Source: Aquiflexum sp041749095 (lineage in GTDB: Bacteria > Bacteroidota > Bacteroidia > Cytophagales > Cyclobacteriaceae). Taken from it: a stretch of 30,073 nt of DNA. The position numbers were made by a program, and so were the translations under genes. Location of the stretch: NCBI RefSeq assembly GCF_041749095.1, contig NZ_JBGTCA010000418.1, forward strand, positions 1 through 30,073. Reading direction: 5' to 3'. Below the pieces are notes generated by a model. It was not told the DNA's origin and did not search any database. It worked only from the letters and a program-made list of their open reading frames with translations. How positions within the stretch are numbered: position 1 is the stretch's first letter; each line of letters starts with the position of its first letter. Below are positions 8,091 to 16,056 of this stretch, in pieces.

Positions 8091-9104
8091 TTATTTTGTT
8101 TTAAGGTGATTTATAATTTCTGTGAGTTTGTTTTTTGCCAATTCATCGCCAATAGCTTCTAATCTGTCTAAATCTTTTTTACTAGATGCATTCAGATCTA
8201 TTGTATCACCTCCTAAATCATATTGGATTCGAAGGTAATCGAAGCCATTTCCGGTTTTTTCACAGGTACGTTTTAAAAAGTTGATGTATTGTTCGGTGAT
8301 TTGTGATTGACTATCTAGAATAATATCTAGCAATCGTGGTTTAGGAAACAACCAGTACCAAATATCTTTTGGTTTCCATCCAGTTTTTATGATGTGCTTC
8401 CCTCTACCTGTTCCTAGCGACAATAGACTAATTTCGGAAAAGGAGTGTCCTAATTTCTCTGTGGCTTCTAGAATGCCGATAAGCGATGGATTATTTGCGA
8501 AAATCCCACCGTCTATCATGTTAACATTTTTGCCAGAGCCATATTCATTAGAGAATGAAAACGTATGTGGGGGGAAATACACAGGTGCAGATGCACTAGA
8601 GAGAGCTACTTGATGAGCTGGTAGTTTGTAGTCACGTAAATATTCTTTATGGTGCTGAGTTTTAAGAATATTTATTTGCCCATCGTTTCCATTAAATGTA
8701 GGGATGCAAATCCTAGTTTTTAGATCTTTTAAGAGTGGGATTTTCCCCCCATTTGCCTCAGTGAAAACCTTTTCCAGAGTTTTCTGCAGGGGCTTATTGC
8801 TATAGATTGAGCTAACAAAAACTCTTACTCCCCTTGGTATTACCTTCAAATACCATTTTGGAAAAATCACCTTAGCATGATCGTAGTAAAATTTTACTAG
8901 ATCTGATGCGGGTATTCCTAGGGCAATTGCAATTGCCAAAATCGAACCAGTCGAGGTGCCGCATATCAAATCAAAATGCTCATATAATTTCTTGTGGGGA
9001 GATGTTTTTTGTAATTCCCTCTCTAGTTCCATAAGAACTTTCGCTGGTATTAATCCTCTTATACCTCCTCCGTCAATTGACAGGATTTTAAATGGTTTCG
9101 ACAT
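8091..9104 (-). CDS. capV: CapV-type patatin-like phospholipase, CBASS effector
   Basis: A 337-residue patatin-family enzyme. The oxyanion loop DGGGIRG spans residues 11-17, the nucleophile elbow is GTSTG with S51, and the catalytic Asp is D198 in IDGG, giving the Ser-Asp dyad. Members found next to a CD-NTase are activated by its cyclic nucleotide and degrade membrane phospholipids, killing the infected cell. There is no signal peptide, as expected for a cytoplasmic effector acting on the inner membrane. Its stop is two bases from the CD-NTase start, so the genes form one operon. The start ATG begins MSKPFKILSIDGGG, the usual distance from the GGGxRG loop. The symbol is used by context and similarity. 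Confidence 0.88.
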   Translation of the reverse strand: MSKPFKILSIDGGGIRGLIPAKVLMELERELQKTSPHKKLYEHFDLICGTSTGSILAIAIALGIPASDLVKFYYDHAKVIFPKWYLKVIPRGVRVFVSSIYSNKPLQKTLEKVFTEANGGKIPLLKDLKTRICIPTFNGNDGQINILKTQHHKEYLRDYKLPAHQVALSSASAPVYFPPHTFSFSNEYGSGKNVNMIDGGIFANNPSLIGILEATEKLGHSFSEISLLSLGTGRGKHIIKTGWKPKDIWYWLFPKPRLLDIILDSQSQITEQYINFLKRTCEKTGNGFDYLRIQYDLGGDTIDLNASSKKDLDRLEAIGDELAKNKLTEIINHLKTK

Positions 9105-9145
9105 AATAATTGTTAGTTTGTTCTATCTTCATTGCTTCTCCTTTC

Positions 9146-9304
9146 TCACTCCTTTAATTGGGTCCTTTTCTTCCTTCCGTCTATGAAATTCCCTGTTTCT
9201 GATCCTCTTTTAGTCCATTGACCAGTATTAGGGATATGGACTTTGGACCGATTTTTCACAGCACCTTTTCTTGCATTGTCGCCAAATGGTTTATTTGTCA
9301 CCAT
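9146..9304 (-). CDS. Small basic protein upstream of CBASS, 52 aa
   Basis: The frame can extend to 9346, but the ATG at 9302-9304 gives a start MVTNKPFGDNARKGAV that fits a widespread family of short, strongly basic proteins with an NPFGDNxRKGAV...TGxWxKRD...TGxF pattern. I recognise the pattern but not a function. The protein is highly charged, has no membrane segment, and could bind nucleic acid. It lies 41 bases upstream of the phospholipase gene on the same strand, so it may be the first cistron of the CBASS operon or an independent island gene. It is easily missed because of its size. Confidence 0.65.
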   Translation of the reverse strand: MVTNKPFGDNARKGAVKNRSKVHIPNTGQWTKRGSETGNFIDGRKKRTQLKE

Positions 9305-9346
9305 GATTTTTTTAGTTGATATATATAAATGCAATTCTAACTCCAC

Positions 9347-9784
9347 ATTATTTAAATGTATAAAGTGTTTTTCTAGGAAGTATGAGGTTTAGGACCTAAT
9401 TATCCTGCTCAATACACACTATTCCATGTGACAAAAATCCACGAGCGGCTTGCTTTCTTCTTTAAAAAAAGGTAAGTTTGAGGTGCAAAATCAACAATAC
9501 CTTAAGCCTTTAAAAGGCTTAAATTTCCGTTATGGAAGAAATAAGCCAGGTGAATTTCGCCTGGTTTTTTTATTTTTTAAGATATAAATTTATTTTAATT
9601 ACATCAGCATTAGATTAAATTCATTTAAGTTTCTTTCAGATTTTATAACCTTCTCTTTATTGAGCTAAATTTAGAATAAAAATTTTGATCCACCAAGTAT
9701 AATTTACACATAATTGATAATTTTGGAAATTAATTCGACTATATTCACTGAATATACTTCTTTATAACAAAAATCTGTAAAATA
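9347..9784. other. Intergenic gap with REP-like repeat and terminator; promoter region of the AAA gene
   Basis: No gene is seen. The 16-mer TTCCATGTGACAAAAA at 9422-9437 also occurs at 67-82. Inverted repeats lie at 9500-9521 (TTAAGCC/GGCTTAA) and near 9546-9566 (CCAGG/CCTGG, then a T run). The AT-rich stretch after 9575 leads to the AAA ATPase gene. A sequence TAATTTTG at 9718-9725 matches the Bacteroidota TAnnTTTG box, but no TTTG lies at the right distance upstream. Confidence 0.5.
9546..9575 (+). terminator. Rho-independent terminator-like hairpin
   Basis: The sequence CCAGGTGAATTTCGCCTGG folds into a hairpin and is followed by a run of seven Ts. Its wording also resembles the AATAGCC-CTAGGTGAAACCTAGG unit of the repeat cluster at 1-480, so it may be a repeat copy serving as a terminator. 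No plus-strand gene ends just before it. Confidence 0.5.
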
Positions 9785-11053
9785 ATGATATTTCAATTTT
9801 CAATTCAAAACTATAAATCTATATATCGGAGATTAACATTGTCCTTTATTGCCGAAACTTTAAAACAACACGAGGATACGAACCTAATAAATACTGAATT
9901 CAACAAAATAAGCCTATTAAAAACCCTTGCTTTATATGGAGCAAATGCAAGTGGAAAAACAAACTTGATTAAAGGATTGAGCTTTATGAGAGATTTTATT
10001 CTAAATTCTGCCCTTCAATACCAACCTAACAGAACTATAGAAGTAGAAGCATATAAATTGCTTTTGAAATCACAAAATGAACCAAGTCAATTTGAAATAG
10101 ACTTTATAGTTAATAATCAAAGGTATAAGTATGGTTTCATTGTTAACAAAACAACCATTCTCCGTGAATATCTATATTTGGTTCAGAAGACAACCGAAAA
10201 ATTATACTTTGAAAGAAATGAAGGAGAAATTGAACTTGGCACCTCTTTCTCGGAAGGGTATGGGAAAAATAAATTTGTTAGACCGACATCATTATTTTTA
10301 TCAATATTGGCTCAACTAAATGGAACAATATCTTCACAAATAATTGGATGGTTTACCAACTTGACAATAATTACTGAAACTAATTACCCTTCATTTACTG
10401 GATATACAGCCAAACTTCTAGAGAAAAAAAAGCATAATGAGTTTTTATTAACTGTTTTCCGTGCAGCAGGACTTGAATTCGAAGGGGTAGAAGTAAAAAC
10501 AGTGAACATTGATGAAAACTTAATGCAATTCTTGAGCTTGGAATTGAAAGAATTAGTAAGAAAAAATTCACCTGAACAATTTCAAATATTCACGCGACAT
10601 AAAGTTTTTGATTTAAATGGACAAGAGACAGGAATTATTGATTTTGACTTAAAGGAAGAGTCAGCTGGAACTCAAAAGTTTTTTGCAATAGCTGGCCCAA
10701 TAATAAACAGTCTTCAAAATGGGAACCCAATTGTTATTGATGAATTGGATGCAAGACTTCATTTTAAATTAGTATATTTTCTTGTTAACCTGTATTGTAG
10801 CAGTAAATTCAATCCCCATGGGGGACAATTAGTTTTTAGTAATCATATGTTGGATTTAATGGATAGAAAACTTCTTAGGAGAGACCAAATTCTTTTAATT
10901 TCAAAAACAAAATTAGGGACTGAGTTAACCTCAATTCATAAAGAGGGTGCTAGAAGTGACAAATCCTTTAAAAGTGATTATTTAAAAGGAGAATTTGGAG
11001 GTGTTCCAGATATTGAATTAAATCAACTGGATTTATTTGAAGATTATATTTAA
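9785..11053 (+). CDS. AAA ATPase of the RloA/AAA_15-AAA_21 type, without partner
   Basis: A 422-residue OLD/RecF-like ATPase. It starts with the typical IFQFSIQNYKSI strand. It has a Walker A GANASGKT at residues 52-59, an ABC-like signature ESAGTQ near residue 297, and a Walker B IVIDELD at residues 316-322, followed by LVFSNH, which contains the sensor histidine. Such ATPases (RloA, or AriA of PARIS) act as sensors of phage or DNA damage and normally sit beside an effector such as RloB or a DUF4435 TOPRIM protein. None follows here: the next gene is convergent and unrelated in appearance. It is low in G+C and probably an accessory gene. The C-terminus is complete (ELNQLDLFEDYI). Confidence 0.82.
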   Translation: MIFQFSIQNYKSIYRRLTLSFIAETLKQHEDTNLINTEFNKISLLKTLALYGANASGKTNLIKGLSFMRDFILNSALQYQPNRTIEVEAYKLLLKSQNEPSQFEIDFIVNNQRYKYGFIVNKTTILREYLYLVQKTTEKLYFERNEGEIELGTSFSEGYGKNKFVRPTSLFLSILAQLNGTISSQIIGWFTNLTIITETNYPSFTGYTAKLLEKKKHNEFLLTVFRAAGLEFEGVEVKTVNIDENLMQFLSLELKELVRKNSPEQFQIFTRHKVFDLNGQETGIIDFDLKEESAGTQKFFAIAGPIINSLQNGNPIVIDELDARLHFKLVYFLVNLYCSSKFNPHGGQLVFSNHMLDLMDRKLLRRDQILLISKTKLGTELTSIHKEGARSDKSFKSDYLKGEFGGVPDIELNQLDLFEDYI

Positions 11054-11167
11054 AGGTTTAACCCACCCAGAAATTATGCATCAACCTAATATTAATTGAG
11101 TCACCACATAAAATTTTCCGGGTGTACAGTTTTTGATCTCAACAATATCAACCCCAATTCACCCCCC

Positions 11168-12406
11168 TCAACCCTCTCCTCCAATATCCTTACGCCTATT
11201 GATAGCCCTCCTCAAATCATGTAGCATTTCAAACCCACCTTTATTGGATTTTTTAGATTCTTTGGCCTCCAATTTCCCTAGTTTTATGTTAAAACACTCC
11301 AAAAATTCAAGCTTACAACCCCCAAGCAATTCAGGAATAAAATGTACAGCCTCTTCTATATCCTCTTTACCTTCTCCCTCCGGATTGTTTGCATATCCCA
11401 TATAAAAATTCAGAAAAACTCTCGCAGCTACTTTATACCTTGCTTTTGGCAAATAGGCCACTCCAAAAAATTTCAGATCCAAAATTAACCTTATAGTCAT
11501 ATGGGGGGTATCAAATGGATAATCTTCTGCCAGATCTGAAAAATGACTTTCTAGCAACTTCACTATATTTCTTCCGGATAGGTAATCAAGCGCACCAACC
11601 ATTCTCAACAATCGGATAGCTGCCACCAATTCATATTCGGTACAACCTTTAAGACTTTCATTTATTTTATCGGTCAATCTTGTCAAACTCTTTTCAGGCA
11701 ACAACCTCCATACTGATGTAAAACATAAATCAATGCATGCCTCTTGACCCAAGGTAATATCCTCATCCAAATAACCAATAAATATTTTCTCAGCAACCTC
11801 CTCCAATTCATCTTCTTTTAACAGCTCAAATTTAACATTGAGGATGGGGTAAAGATCCTCTACATCGGAATTAAGGACCAAAAACAAAACCCTTTCTCCA
11901 ATTGTCCAACTTTCCAATGCAGCACTATCAAAAAAAGTAATGAAAGATTCCAGAAACTCTTCTAACTCAAGCCATAGCTGCATGTTAAGATCCCCCTGAA
12001 ATTTTCCTTTGAGCATTCCAACCTGATTTTGCATAGCCCTCAGTGCTATTTCCTGAGATGGAAATAAGGCATCCATATTGGAGGCGATGTCAATCAGTTT
12101 GTTATTGAGTGGCAGATTTTCAAGGTCTTTCTTTGTTCCCAAAATATATCCCATGCCATTCCCCTGATTAAAAGCTTCAAGACCCAAGTGATTGATCCTG
12201 AACCTAAGTTCCATCATCATCACATCCCACAGAATATCAAACATTGTGGCATACTTCCCCGACTTAATACTAACCAAGAGTTCTTCTTCCACACCCTCAT
12301 ATTCGGTGATATTTGTGCCTATTATCTTTATAATTTCGACAACACTTTCTTTAAAACTGATTTCATCTTCGGAATTCAATTTTTCAAAAAAAACATCTAA
12401 CTCCAT
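11168..12406 (-). CDS. Hypothetical helical protein, 412 aa
   Basis: I do not recognise the family. The protein is acidic, soluble and appears almost wholly alpha-helical, with repeated Leu/Glu-rich helices that could be a HEAT-like or other alpha-solenoid scaffold (inference). There is no signal peptide, membrane span or catalytic motif. The last 30 residues turn basic (KKSNKGGFEMLHDLRRAINRR contains the turn, residues about 385-405). It converges on the AAA ATPase gene with a 114-base gap lacking a clear terminator. The ATG start is followed by a plausible amphipathic first helix. It is a real gene by length and composition; function unknown. Confidence 0.65.
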   Translation of the reverse strand: MELDVFFEKLNSEDEISFKESVVEIIKIIGTNITEYEGVEEELLVSIKSGKYATMFDILWDVMMMELRFRINHLGLEAFNQGNGMGYILGTKKDLENLPLNNKLIDIASNMDALFPSQEIALRAMQNQVGMLKGKFQGDLNMQLWLELEEFLESFITFFDSAALESWTIGERVLFLVLNSDVEDLYPILNVKFELLKEDELEEVAEKIFIGYLDEDITLGQEACIDLCFTSVWRLLPEKSLTRLTDKINESLKGCTEYELVAAIRLLRMVGALDYLSGRNIVKLLESHFSDLAEDYPFDTPHMTIRLILDLKFFGVAYLPKARYKVAARVFLNFYMGYANNPEGEGKEDIEEAVHFIPELLGGCKLEFLECFNIKLGKLEAKESKKSNKGGFEMLHDLRRAINRRKDIGGEG

Positions 12407-12683
12407 AATTATAAATGTTTAGGTGCCTACTTGAACGACTTTCAAAATCAACTATAGTGTTATCAGCAATTTACCTAATATTTTAAAAATATAAAAGGTT
12501 AAAATATTTGTTTTTTAGGATGTCAAAAAAAGCAATTTATTGTTTGGTAGTGGCACTATATCATATATTGGATATTCAAAAAGTAGAAGCGATTAAGAAT
12601 TTAAAATGTTACTCTAAATTAAAAGCACAGATATAATAGAAAGACTTTCATACCATTCTAAATTGTATGTTTAATTTATATCG

Positions 12684-12902
12684 TCAATAGGTTTCCGAAA
12701 ATATCTCATCATAAGTTCGCTCATTTCCATTAATGATAGAGATACCTCCGTCTTTCTCAACAATTGGAGAACCACCATTGTCTTTAATGGCAGTTGACAT
12801 ATTTAGGATATCCTCATCAATAACCTCCCTTAATTTTTGAAGTCTTTTCCTAAACAATTCATCTGTAGACATTTGAGTCTCATTTCGGGGCATTTGTTTC
12901 AT
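12684..12902 (-). CDS. Small hypothetical protein, 72 aa
   Basis: A short acidic protein with a helical N-terminal half (residues 10-45) and a C-terminal stretch, SIINGNERTYDEIFSE, that looks like a beta-hairpin plus helix. No family is recognised. Its start overlaps the end of the 387-residue membrane protein gene by 23 bases in another frame, which argues for a real, coupled last cistron. The small size and position fit an accessory subunit or immunity-like partner, but nothing in the sequence proves this. Confidence 0.5.
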   Translation of the reverse strand: MKQMPRNETQMSTDELFRKRLQKLREVIDEDILNMSTAIKDNGGSPIVEKDGGISIINGNERTYDEIFSETY

Positions 12903-14043
12903 GGTTAAAATAGTTTTTTTTAATTAAATCATCCCTGTACATATTCAAATAGTTGTCCAATTCTGATGCCAAACTATGAAGAATAGGCTGCAATAAGGCA
13001 TTAAAAGTGGAATGAAATGAAGTTCCTTCTCCCAAGATATTAATATTTTTATAATATAAAGTTAAAACGCCAATCATAATATGTTTGTTTTTATTACTGT
13101 GATCAGAGTCAATTAAAGATATTGAAAAACTCCCGAAACTTCTAAATCTATCTTTATTTTTTTTATAGAATACCTCTGCTTGGCTTTTGATATCATTCGA
13201 AATCTCAACATGATTGTCTTCGATTTTCAATGTATCATCCATAATAAATTCACCATCAAAAAATGCTGATGCTGCTCCAGGAATTTGTTTTTCTTTTATT
13301 AACTTATTGTTTAGAAGTGGAATAGCAAATAGATTAGGTTGGATATTATCCATATTATAATTCAGTTCATTCAAAGAAAGTAAAACCCCATTAAAACATG
13401 AACTGTCCAAATGATTTCCGATTATAAATAATTCTTTATTTTTTTTGAGTTCATTGATAATCCTGGAGCCTTCTACTTTGCGATTATCTATAAACACCAT
13501 AATATTGGCACTGAATTCTTCTTTTGGCTGATCCATAAACTGATGGATTACCTTACACACCTCGCCCAAAGCATCTTTAATTGTGTTTGAATATATTGCT
13601 TCAGGAATTGGGTTTTGCCCGTAAAGGTTTCTTGCCAAATGAAATGATTGAATAATATATTTGGTCAAATTACCATATAAGAGAAAAATCCTAATATTTG
13701 GAGTTCTGAAAAATGTGGTTTTTATTTCTTCGATTGCGATTCTCATTTTTTCACTTCCTATTTTATTAATCCTGCCATAATGGGTCGCCAATATGTATAA
13801 CCAAAACATTAAGATTAAATAGAAAAACAAGGTAAGCCAATCAAAAAATATTGAATCCAAAGTACTGAATTTGAAAATACTTGAAAAAAATAGTTTTGTA
13901 CTGCTCAAAAACCTATCACGGTATGTTGCAAAAATCAATGCAAAAAAGAAGGAAATAAAATAAACTAGGACCCGCGATCCAACCACTCTGTCTATACCTT
14001 TTTTGGTACAAAAATCGATAAACCTATACCATGCCTTCTTCAT
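12880..14043 (-). CDS. Two-TM membrane protein with possible cytosolic GAF-like domain
   Basis: A 387-residue protein. Two hydrophobic segments lie at about residues 26-43 and 65-87, followed by a long soluble part. Within residues 210-375 the pattern of strands (SFSISLID, then KHIMIGVLTLYY) and a final long helix (LLQPILHSLASELDNYL) resembles a GAF-type ligand-binding domain, read by eye only. It would sit in the inner membrane with the soluble part in the cytoplasm. It overlaps the 78-aa gene by four bases (ATGA) and the 72-aa gene by 23 bases, so the three are one operon. A membrane-bound sensor is the best guess; a defence role is speculative. Confidence 0.6.
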   Translation of the reverse strand: MKKAWYRFIDFCTKKGIDRVVGSRVLVYFISFFFALIFATYRDRFLSSTKLFFSSIFKFSTLDSIFFDWLTLFFYLILMFWLYILATHYGRINKIGSEKMRIAIEEIKTTFFRTPNIRIFLLYGNLTKYIIQSFHLARNLYGQNPIPEAIYSNTIKDALGEVCKVIHQFMDQPKEEFSANIMVFIDNRKVEGSRIINELKKNKELFIIGNHLDSSCFNGVLLSLNELNYNMDNIQPNLFAIPLLNNKLIKEKQIPGAASAFFDGEFIMDDTLKIEDNHVEISNDIKSQAEVFYKKNKDRFRSFGSFSISLIDSDHSNKNKHIMIGVLTLYYKNINILGEGTSFHSTFNALLQPILHSLASELDNYLNMYRDDLIKKNYFNHETNAPK

Positions 14044-14276
14044 AGAAAATCCGATATCTCTTTTTCCGGCTTGATGGGGTCAATTAGATCAAAAGCCATC
14101 ATCTTCTTTTTCCTATGGATAAAAGTTATGGCAAATAGACCCTTTCCATGGGAAAGATTAAGTTCATACCCATCTTCATCTACCATGCACCAATCATATG
14201 GAAAATAAGGTGTTAATAGATCCAAATCAACTTCCCCACCTGCCACATACCCATTGTAAACAGACTTTAATTCCAT
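14040..14276 (-). CDS. Small hypothetical protein, 78 aa
   Basis: First gene of the three-gene unit. It is acidic, with aromatic and glycine residues (PYDWCMVDEDGYELNL) and probably folds as a small beta-rich domain; HRKKKMM forms a basic patch near residue 57. I do not recognise the family. Its stop overlaps the start of the membrane-protein gene by four bases. A terminator at 14406-14431 separates it from the XRE regulator upstream, so it should have its own promoter in 14277-14405. Confidence 0.5.
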   Translation of the reverse strand: MELKSVYNGYVAGGEVDLDLLTPYFPYDWCMVDEDGYELNLSHGKGLFAITFIHRKKKMMAFDLIDPIKPEKEISDFL

Positions 14277-14405
14277 TTACTTTTGTCTTAAAAATCGTTA
14301 ATGACGTTTCATATCCTTTAATGACATAATTCAGTTTCCTAAATTAAGAAATCAAAAACGCTAAAAAAATACCCTGTTCACGGTATTTTTACCCTTGACC
14401 AATAA

Positions 14406-14431
14406 AAAAAGCCCCAAATCCAGGGCTTTTT
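14406..14431. terminator. Bidirectional rho-independent terminator
   Basis: The arms AAAAAGCCC and GGGCTTTTT enclose a short loop. The A and T runs make it work on either strand; on the minus strand it lies 36 bases after the XRE regulator stop. Confidence 0.75.
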
Positions 14432-14466
14432 CAAAAATTATTCTTCAATCTTAAGCAACTTTTCAA

Positions 14467-14865
14467 TCATTTACTCTCTAATATCTTTTTGATAGCCTCA
14501 TTCATTTGCATCATAGTTTCCATCATCTTCAGCATTACTTCAGTCTGATTTTTATCTGCGTAGTTCGCTTTTACGTTTCCGGAAATTGAAAAAGGTGAAT
14601 TAGTCAAGTGTTCTATCACATGGCCAGGATTGGCACTGACGATTTGCAATGGATCCACATTTAAAAATTCAGCCACTTTTTGGATCAGGTCTATCGTTAT
14701 TTTGCTTTCCCCTCTCTCGTACTTTGTATAGGCAGCTTCCTTTATCCCAAGATATTCAGCCACTTCCATAGCCTTTCTGTCCCGTAACTTTCGGAAAGTT
14801 GCCAGGTTTCTCCCTATATTTTTATTCTCCAGCACTGTAAAGCCGGAATCATCATTCTCTCCCAT
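14467..14865 (-). CDS. XRE-family helix-turn-helix transcription regulator
   Basis: A 132-residue protein. Residues 17-75 form a Cro/C1-type HTH (IGRNLATFRKLRDRKAMEVA, then YLGIKEAAYTKYERGE and FLNVDPLQIV). The C-terminal 40 residues are methionine-rich and helical (MLKMMETMMQMNEAI), likely a dimerisation coiled coil. It should bind DNA as a dimer; targets are unknown. Stand-alone XRE proteins of this build are common in Bacteroidota. It stands alone between a terminator and a long gene-free stretch, and may regulate itself or the three-gene unit downstream. Confidence 0.85.
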   Translation of the reverse strand: MGENDDSGFTVLENKNIGRNLATFRKLRDRKAMEVAEYLGIKEAAYTKYERGESKITIDLIQKVAEFLNVDPLQIVSANPGHVIEHLTNSPFSISGNVKANYADKNQTEVMLKMMETMMQMNEAIKKILESK

Positions 14866-16056
14866 GGTTAACGTCTTATTATACTAATTTAATGGATTTT
14901 TTAAATAATTGGGACAAACAAAGTCCACTTCTTCTATTTTTTATCAAAACAATCTAAATAGTAGTGTTAAACTACTTTTAGCACACCCTAAACTACTGCA
15001 TAAAATCTTTTTTTCAAAAGTAAATGCATAAAATTGTGCATGACATTAGTTCTTCCATTTGAAACATACTGCCTTCCGATTCCAATAAAGGGTGATCAGC
15101 TAATGTCCATTGGTACCAAGCCAATATCCAATCCTCTTCAATTTCAGAGTCTAACGGCATTAAATAAAAGTTTAGCCCGAAATCAAAGGCGATCAACTTT
15201 CGACATCATTTTCGAAAGAAAGCCAAAAAACCCTATTTAGAACCTATTTTCCCAGGATTGGCCGGCATACGATCCCACATGTAGACTAAGATACCCTTTT
15301 CAGGCCGGCAATCCACCCCCTCGTCCCCCAATTCGCTGCAGAGGACAACGGTACACCTCATAATTTCATTTCTTAACCAGAGGTAGATTGAGGAAGACGT
15401 AAGACTAAAGACATAAGATATTAGGCCCCACTATAAATCGGGGACAAAAACCTAGATTCCAATACTGGGCTAGTCTTGATTCTTGGCTCTCGCTTCTTGG
15501 CTCTTCCACCTTCCTACCTCCAAACTTCCATCTTCCCAATGAAGCAATTCTCAAAAACTTGCTTGCTGGCACTGCCATGTCTATACCGTAGCATCAGATC
15601 CGGATTGGAAAATCAAATTGATGTCACCGATTGCGATCAAAAAAGGTTTCGTGAACTGATCCGGATGGGTAGTAGATATCCTTATGCACTCATGCTGAGC
15701 AGGTTCCAGATCATCAGGTTGCTATGCATCCGCAAAATGGTCCGCCAATAACTTGAAAAATTCAATTCAACCATAACCCACACCAATTATGATTAAAAGA
15801 TACCTCCAAACCTCTAATTACTATATGGATTCAGGATAACGCCCTATGGATTAGTTGCTCAACACCCTATAGGCTCCCTGTGGCTTCTCTCATAAGGTAA
15901 ATCGATTCAATAGACCCAAATGTAGCTAGCGGATTCACACAAGGTGTCGGTACTACGGCAGGGAGGGAAAGCTTGCTTTCCGGGCCGGATAATTTAGTTG
16001 ATTGTAATGTTGTCCGGCCTCCTTTTCATCCAATTTCCAACATTAAACAAAAACCA
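14866..16056. other. Long gene-poor intergenic stretch
   Basis: About 1.2 kb without a convincing gene. A plus-strand frame at 15539-15751 (70 codons, starting MKQFSKTCLLALPCL) and a minus-strand frame at 15014-15196 look faintly protein-like and could be tiny genes or relics; neither is recognised. A CT-rich block at 15470-15540 resembles the pyrimidine-rich intergenic DNA seen further right. GGCCGG-containing palindromes occur near 15258-15312 and again just before the TlpA gene. Confidence 0.4.
15966..16019 (+). promoter_or_regulatory. Two hairpins in the leader of the TlpA-SusC-SusD genes
   Basis: GGAAAGC-TT-GCTTTCC at 15966-15981 is followed at once by arms GGCCGGA (15983-15989) and TCCGGCC (16013-16019), ending 37 bases before the chosen start. 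They could be an attenuator, an mRNA-stabilising leader or a repeat copy. They lie inside the in-frame extension of the TlpA gene, which is one reason to prefer the later start. Confidence 0.4.

Noticed and set aside
9718..9725. TAATTTTG as a promoter box for the AAA ATPase gene
   Set aside because: Fits TAnnTTTG, but the nearest upstream TTTG is 30 bases away instead of about 19-21, so it is not listed as a promoter.
15476..15751. Open frame of 91 codons on the plus strand
   Set aside because: Begins in CT-rich repeat-like DNA. Only the part from 15539 looks faintly protein-like and it matches nothing I know, so it is mentioned under the gap only.
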